Of a DNA stretch of 64,000 bases, positions 60,408 to 64,000 are shown piece after piece (the stretch's first letter is position 1; each line of letters begins with the position of its first letter). Position numbers and translations under genes: made by a program. Source of the stretch: an uncultured Lachnospiraceae bacterium (GTDB taxonomy: Bacteria; Bacillota; Clostridia; Lachnospirales; Lachnospiraceae); NCBI GenBank assembly GCA_947037115.1, contig CAMQTN010000002.1:1-64000 (forward strand). The letters run 5' to 3'. The notes beneath the pieces were generated by a model. It did not search any database, was not told the origin of the DNA, and saw only the letters and a list, made by a program, of their open reading frames with translations.

Positions 60408-61742
60408 ATGAAGCGTTTACAAACCAAATACAGGGCGTTGATCGGGCTGCTGCTCTTTTATCTGCCATTTCATATATTTCTTTCGCCAACTTACTGGGAC
60501 GATGCGCAGTTTGCGCGGATTTTGGGAGAATATCAGAATAACCTGATTCAATATACGATGACCAGATATGAGATCTGGTCGTCACGGATTACCATTGAAC
60601 TGGCGCTGCCGTTTCTGACAACCTGGCCTGCCGTTGTGTGGAAAAGCCTGAATCTTGCCATGATTGCCCTGCTGTACTGTGATCTGGTCTGGATACTGGA
60701 ACATCTCTTTGACCTGAGGGAAAAGAAAACGTATCTTCTGACAGCGGTTTTGCTTTGCGCTTTTCCCTTTTCCATCATGGCCCAGACCGGATGGATTGCC
60801 ACCACAACCAATTATCTTTGGGTGCTGGCGTTGGGACTTTACGTGATCAACCGTATGTTGAAGGCGGGAATGCTGGAACAGAACCTGTCCAGGGGGGAAA
60901 TTTTGTGCGCGGCATTGTCCGTTCTCTACTGCGCCAGTTTTGAATCTATGGCGGCGATTCTGTTCCTGATAGAAACTGGACTTGTGATCTATTGTTTTCA
61001 ACATAAAAAGAGATGTCCGGCAGTGGTCTGGATCTGCATGGGACTGACAGTGCTTTTCCTGCTCTATATCCTGAACTGTCCGGGGAACCGTGTGCGGCCT
61101 GTCAGTGATGCGGAGGACTGGATGCCGGAATATTTTGAACTGACTTTTCCGGATAAGCTGCGCATGGGGATTCTCTCCTCTTTTATGCATTTTGTATCCC
61201 TGCCGAGCCCGGTATTTTTTATTTTAAATGCCGTTATCTTTTACTCGTGGAGAGGAGAGCCGGCGGGAAAGCGGCTGTTGGCCGCACTGCCCGTACTGAC
61301 GGATGTGGCGTGGACGGGCTGGTTTATGGTTAATTATCTTTTGGGATGGCGTACATTCACCTATCAGGTGCCGGCGCCTCTTCCGAAAGAATGGCCTGAT
61401 AAAGTGGAGCAGGGGCTTTTGCTTTTAACGGCGGCTGTCTGGTTTGCTGTCGTGTTCTGGACACTGTTTCGCAAGGGAAGGGCAAAATGGACTGCAGTGG
61501 CTGTCCTGCTTCTGGCCTGTCTTCCCGAGATCGCGGTGGGGCTTACGCCGACAGTGATCGCCTCCATTCTGCGGACGATGATTTATCTGTACATGGCGAT
61601 GATTTTGCTCATTGTAATGCTGATGGAAGGCGGGGAGGAAAAATGGCCTGCGCTTTACAGGCGTTTCCTGTGGTTTTGTATGGGAGTGGGAGTTGTGTTA
61701 AATGCCTGTCAGATTTCGAGACATATCCTGCTCTATGGTTAG
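60408..61742 (+). CDS. DUF6056-like multi-pass membrane protein
   Basis: 444 residues with about ten hydrophobic segments. The first outer loop has SPTYWDDAQFARILGEY, then RYEIWSSRITIELALPFL, matching the DD and W-x2-R positions of the DUF6056 proteins at 19848 and 33841. LNCPGNRVRP corresponds to their APGN segment. A GT-C-like activity is inferred from the acidic pair. ATG 60408 has AGAGGA upstream; GTG 60372 overlaps the ABC gene and is less likely. It lies next to another membrane transferase candidate at 61757. Confidence 0.7.
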   Translation: MKRLQTKYRALIGLLLFYLPFHIFLSPTYWDDAQFARILGEYQNNLIQYTMTRYEIWSSRITIELALPFLTTWPAVVWKSLNLAMIALLYCDLVWILEHLFDLREKKTYLLTAVLLCAFPFSIMAQTGWIATTTNYLWVLALGLYVINRMLKAGMLEQNLSRGEILCAALSVLYCASFESMAAILFLIETGLVIYCFQHKKRCPAVVWICMGLTVLFLLYILNCPGNRVRPVSDAEDWMPEYFELTFPDKLRMGILSSFMHFVSLPSPVFFILNAVIFYSWRGEPAGKRLLAALPVLTDVAWTGWFMVNYLLGWRTFTYQVPAPLPKEWPDKVEQGLLLLTAAVWFAVVFWTLFRKGRAKWTAVAVLLLACLPEIAVGLTPTVIASILRTMIYLYMAMILLIVMLMEGGEEKWPALYRRFLWFCMGVGVVLNACQISRHILLYG

Positions 61743-61756
61743 AAAGGAATGGCACT

Positions 61757-63403
61757 TTGAGGGAAAAGGGAAAACGGTTTATATCTGAATACAGATTCCG
61801 GCTGCCTGTGTTTGCCGTCCTGCTTCTTCTCTTCTTATGGCTGGGGCATGACGGGCCGGTGTTGTTTGATGACAGCGGGAGTTATATGCGGATCAGGTGG
61901 CATGAGGGTGTTATGCCAGCCTATCCGATTTTTCTGCTTGTAAATCAATATTTTTTTGGGGATAGCTGGTATCTGTGGGCGGTTGTCGCAGAACAGAGCC
62001 TTCTGGCGGCTTTTGCGGTGACGGTGCTGGAGGAGACAGTGAGAAAACGGTTTGGGCTTCATCCCGTGGAAGGAGTTCTGCTCTGTCTTTTTGCGCTGTA
62101 TCCTTACACCATTGAGATGCCGGTGGTGATGACGCAGGCGATTTTGACGGAGGGGATTGCCTATTCTCTCTTTTATCTGTTTCTGGCGGTTTTGCTCAAG
62201 GCGGTCTGGGATAAAAGTTATATTTGGTTTGCGGGCGCTTTTGGTTTGACGCTGTTCCTTTCCGCAGTCCGCTCCCAGCTTCAGATCCTTTTCGGCGTGT
62301 GCGGGATTGTGTTCCTCTATCTGGTGTGCATGCGGGGGAAAGTGCCGGGCAGGGGAAGAAAGGCGCTTCGATTTCTGGCAGGCGCTGCAGGCTGTGTGGC
62401 TGTCAGTGTGGCGGGCATTTTTCTGGTGCTCGGGGTGATCGGGGGCTATCGGATTATGCTGCAGCCGGAGCATCCCTTCAACAGGTTTGGACTGAAAGTA
62501 CAGTGGCCGGAGGTTTATGAGATCGCTCTGGAGGAAGACAGGCAGAAACAGGAGGCGGCGGAAGCGGCAAAAGCTGAGGAGGGAGAACCGGGGGAAGAAA
62601 TTGCGGCAGACGCGCCGGAGGAGGAACTGTCCGGTGGAGAAGCGGCCGCAGAGGCAGCGTCGGTTGATAAGAGCTTTAGTACCAGCCAGTATATGACGCT
62701 GATTTTTTCCAGAGGTATGTACGAGGCGGACTATGAGGATGCAGCGCTGTTTCAGGACCCGGTGTTAAAGGGGCTCTATCTGGCCCTCTATGAAGCGGTG
62801 GACGCTGAAAAGCAGCGTTATGTCTATGCAGATGAAGGCCTGTGGATGTGGAAGGACATTGTGGGGGGAATCGGAAAGATTGGTTTGACCTGTTTCTTTA
62901 CGCCCTCCGAATACTATGTGGAATATGCGCCTGAGATTATTCTGTCGGAGCAGTTCAGCGAAATCAGGACTTCCCATCTGCAGACCATAGGATTGACACT
63001 GATCAGGGCACATTTTGGAAGATTTTTATACCATACGCTGATGCTTTTGCCGCAGGCCTTCATCAGTACGGTATTTTTTCAGTTTGCACCGCTCTATGGC
63101 TTCTGCCATCTGGTGACGGCCCTTTTGTATTTAGTGGCGTTTGCTTTGATGATATGGGGGTACGCAGATGTGCGCGTGCGGAAGGAAGCCGCTGAAATGA
63201 TGGCACTTGTGCTTGGGACGAACGTGGTAGTGGTGCTTATCATATCTTTGATATTTTTTGGGCAGCAGCGGTATCTGGTGTACAATTTTGGACCCTTTTA
63301 TATTGCGTTTTATCTGCTTCTCAGGCAGTTGTGGCTTGTGCGTGTCAGGAATTTTATCCGGCGGAGGTTTTCACCGGGGGATGAGGACGGCCGGGAGGCA
63401 TAG
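61757..63403 (+). CDS. multi-pass membrane protein, GT-C-like glycosyltransferase candidate
   Basis: 548 residues with about ten hydrophobic segments. LFDDSGSYMRIRWHEG and PAYPIFLLVNQYF follow the first segment and correspond to YNDSEQYI and PLYPLYLAAF in the protein at 5601. An outer loop around 260-310 is unusually rich in Glu and Ala (KQEAAEAAKAEEGEPGEE). The start is TTG 61757, with AAAGGA 8 bases before it; no in-frame ATG lies near. The DD in the first outer loop suggests a GT-C enzyme. The product may use the lipid-linked sugar made by the enzyme encoded next. Confidence 0.72.
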   Translation: MREKGKRFISEYRFRLPVFAVLLLLFLWLGHDGPVLFDDSGSYMRIRWHEGVMPAYPIFLLVNQYFFGDSWYLWAVVAEQSLLAAFAVTVLEETVRKRFGLHPVEGVLLCLFALYPYTIEMPVVMTQAILTEGIAYSLFYLFLAVLLKAVWDKSYIWFAGAFGLTLFLSAVRSQLQILFGVCGIVFLYLVCMRGKVPGRGRKALRFLAGAAGCVAVSVAGIFLVLGVIGGYRIMLQPEHPFNRFGLKVQWPEVYEIALEEDRQKQEAAEAAKAEEGEPGEEIAADAPEEELSGGEAAAEAASVDKSFSTSQYMTLIFSRGMYEADYEDAALFQDPVLKGLYLALYEAVDAEKQRYVYADEGLWMWKDIVGGIGKIGLTCFFTPSEYYVEYAPEIILSEQFSEIRTSHLQTIGLTLIRAHFGRFLYHTLMLLPQAFISTVFFQFAPLYGFCHLVTALLYLVAFALMIWGYADVRVRKEAAEMMALVLGTNVVVVLIISLIFFGQQRYLVYNFGPFYIAFYLLLRQLWLVRVRNFIRRRFSPGDEDGREA

Positions 63404-63420
63404 AGCGGGGAAAGTTGGTT

Positions 63421-64000
63421 ATGGAAAATAAAAAGATTCTGGTCATCATACCGGCGTACAATGAAGCCGAAAGTATTGTTCATGTGGTGAAAAATATGAT
63501 GGAGCAGGCTCCACAGTATGATTATCTGGTAGTCAACGACGGCTCCACAGACAGGACGCTTGCCATCTGCGAGCAGGAGAACTTTCGTTATCTGGACCTA
63601 TCCATCAATATGGGGATCGGCGGTGCAGTGCAGGCAGGCTATATCTACGCATACAAAAATAATTATGACGTTGCGGTGCAGATGGACGGCGACGGGCAGC
63701 ACGATGCGGCTTATCTGGAGAAGCTTCTGGAGCCGATTATGGAAGATGAAGCGGATGTGGTAATCGGTTCACGCTTTCTGGAGAAGGAGGGATTCCAGAC
63801 CTCCGCGAGCCGCAGGACAGGTATCAATATTTTAAGCGCCCTGATATGGATCACCACAGGGCAACGGATCAGGGATGTTACCAGCGGTTACCGGGCGGTG
63901 AACCGTATGTTTATCGAGATATACAGCAAGGACTATCCCATGGATTACCCGGAGCCGGAGGCCATTGTCTCCGCGATTATGCACCTTGGCAGAGTTCGCG
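63421..64000 (+). CDS. GT2 family polyprenyl-phosphate sugar synthase (DPM1-like), partial
   Basis: The gene starts at ATG 63421 and runs off the right edge after 193 complete codons, with no stop. The N-terminal GT-A domain has VIIPAYNEAESI, VVNDGSTDRT, NMGIGGAVQAGYIYA and the metal-binding MDGDGQHD (Asp89, Asp91), then VIGSRF and RDVTSGYRAVN. This is the pattern of dolichol- or undecaprenyl-phosphate mannose/glucose synthases. It would make the lipid-linked donor for outer-face GT-C enzymes. It follows two GT-C-like genes. A later membrane domain, present in some members, would be outside the window. Confidence 0.88.
   Translation, partial: MENKKILVIIPAYNEAESIVHVVKNMMEQAPQYDYLVVNDGSTDRTLAICEQENFRYLDLSINMGIGGAVQAGYIYAYKNNYDVAVQMDGDGQHDAAYLEKLLEPIMEDEADVVIGSRFLEKEGFQTSASRRTGINILSALIWITTGQRIRDVTSGYRAVNRMFIEIYSKDYPMDYPEPEAIVSAIMHLGRVR

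Noticed and set aside
1..64000. CRISPR array, tRNA, rRNA, insertion sequence or integrase
   Set aside because: No regularly spaced direct repeats, cloverleaf-like segments or transposase/integrase motifs were recognised on either strand by reading.

Overview
This window is almost wall to wall polysaccharide biosynthesis: about 51 protein genes, all on the + strand, packed with short gaps or 4-13 nt overlaps. The encoded families point to a Gram-positive, gut-type Clostridia, most likely a Lachnospiraceae: DUF6056 and DUF6020-like membrane proteins, a CotH kinase, a DUF4143 ATPase, strong GGAGG-type ribosome binding sites and roughly balanced base composition. That placement is inference from style and gene content; there is no rRNA or tRNA to test it. 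I saw no tRNA, CRISPR array, transposase or integrase.

Layout. (1) 66-1283 is a stand-alone AAA ATPase with a DUF4143 domain, probably not part of the locus. (2) A promoter that overlaps its stop codon (1261-1289) starts module A. This runs from a small mono-topic phosphoglycosyl transferase (1406) through an ATP-grasp enzyme, a PglA-like GT4, a UDP-HexNAc 6-dehydrogenase, a UDP-HexNAc 4-epimerase and a formyltransferase-like protein, then three GT4 enzymes. (3) 14203-19745 is a complete Dlt-like acyl or aminoacyl transfer cassette (SGNH protein, adenylating ligase, formyltransferase, carrier protein, MBOAT). It differs from classical dltABCD by the inserted formyltransferase, which keeps its N-x-H...D catalytic triad. 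(4) 19848-28564 holds a DUF6056 protein, a deacetylase-like protein and two AsnB-type amidotransferases around a GT4 and a second SGNH protein. (5) 28769-42639 holds many transferases (GT2, GT11, GT11-like, GT17, DUF5672, GT4), a PglK-like ABC flippase and a Wzy-like polymerase. (6) A second promoter (42636-42664) precedes module B. This begins with a large polytopic phosphoglycosyl transferase and contains a pyruvyl transferase, Wzx flippase, GH88/105-like hydrolase, Wzy-like polymerase, a GT26-GT4 fusion, CotH kinase, radical SAM protein, GT-D enzyme, O-acetyltransferase, a second PglK-like ABC flippase, two GT-C-like membrane proteins and a polyprenyl-phosphate sugar synthase cut by the window end.

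How it fits together (inference). Two initiating transferases, two polymerase candidates and three flippase candidates suggest two glycans, or one glycan plus glycolipid side chains. The dehydrogenase and epimerase would make HexNAc uronic acids (GalNAcA type), and the AsnB-like and ATP-grasp enzymes are plausible amidating enzymes for those carboxylates. The Dlt-like cassette would place an amino acid, perhaps N-formylated, on the exported glycan. Six multi-pass proteins share an acidic motif soon after their first membrane segment, as GT-C enzymes do, and a DPM1-like synthase at the right edge could supply their lipid-linked donor.

The few non-coding gaps are not empty. Two families of hairpin-forming intergenic repeats (about five copies of one, three of the other) sit between gene blocks. 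In the first family the stem sequence changes while pairing is kept. These and the Dlt-like formyl cassette are the most unusual signals here.
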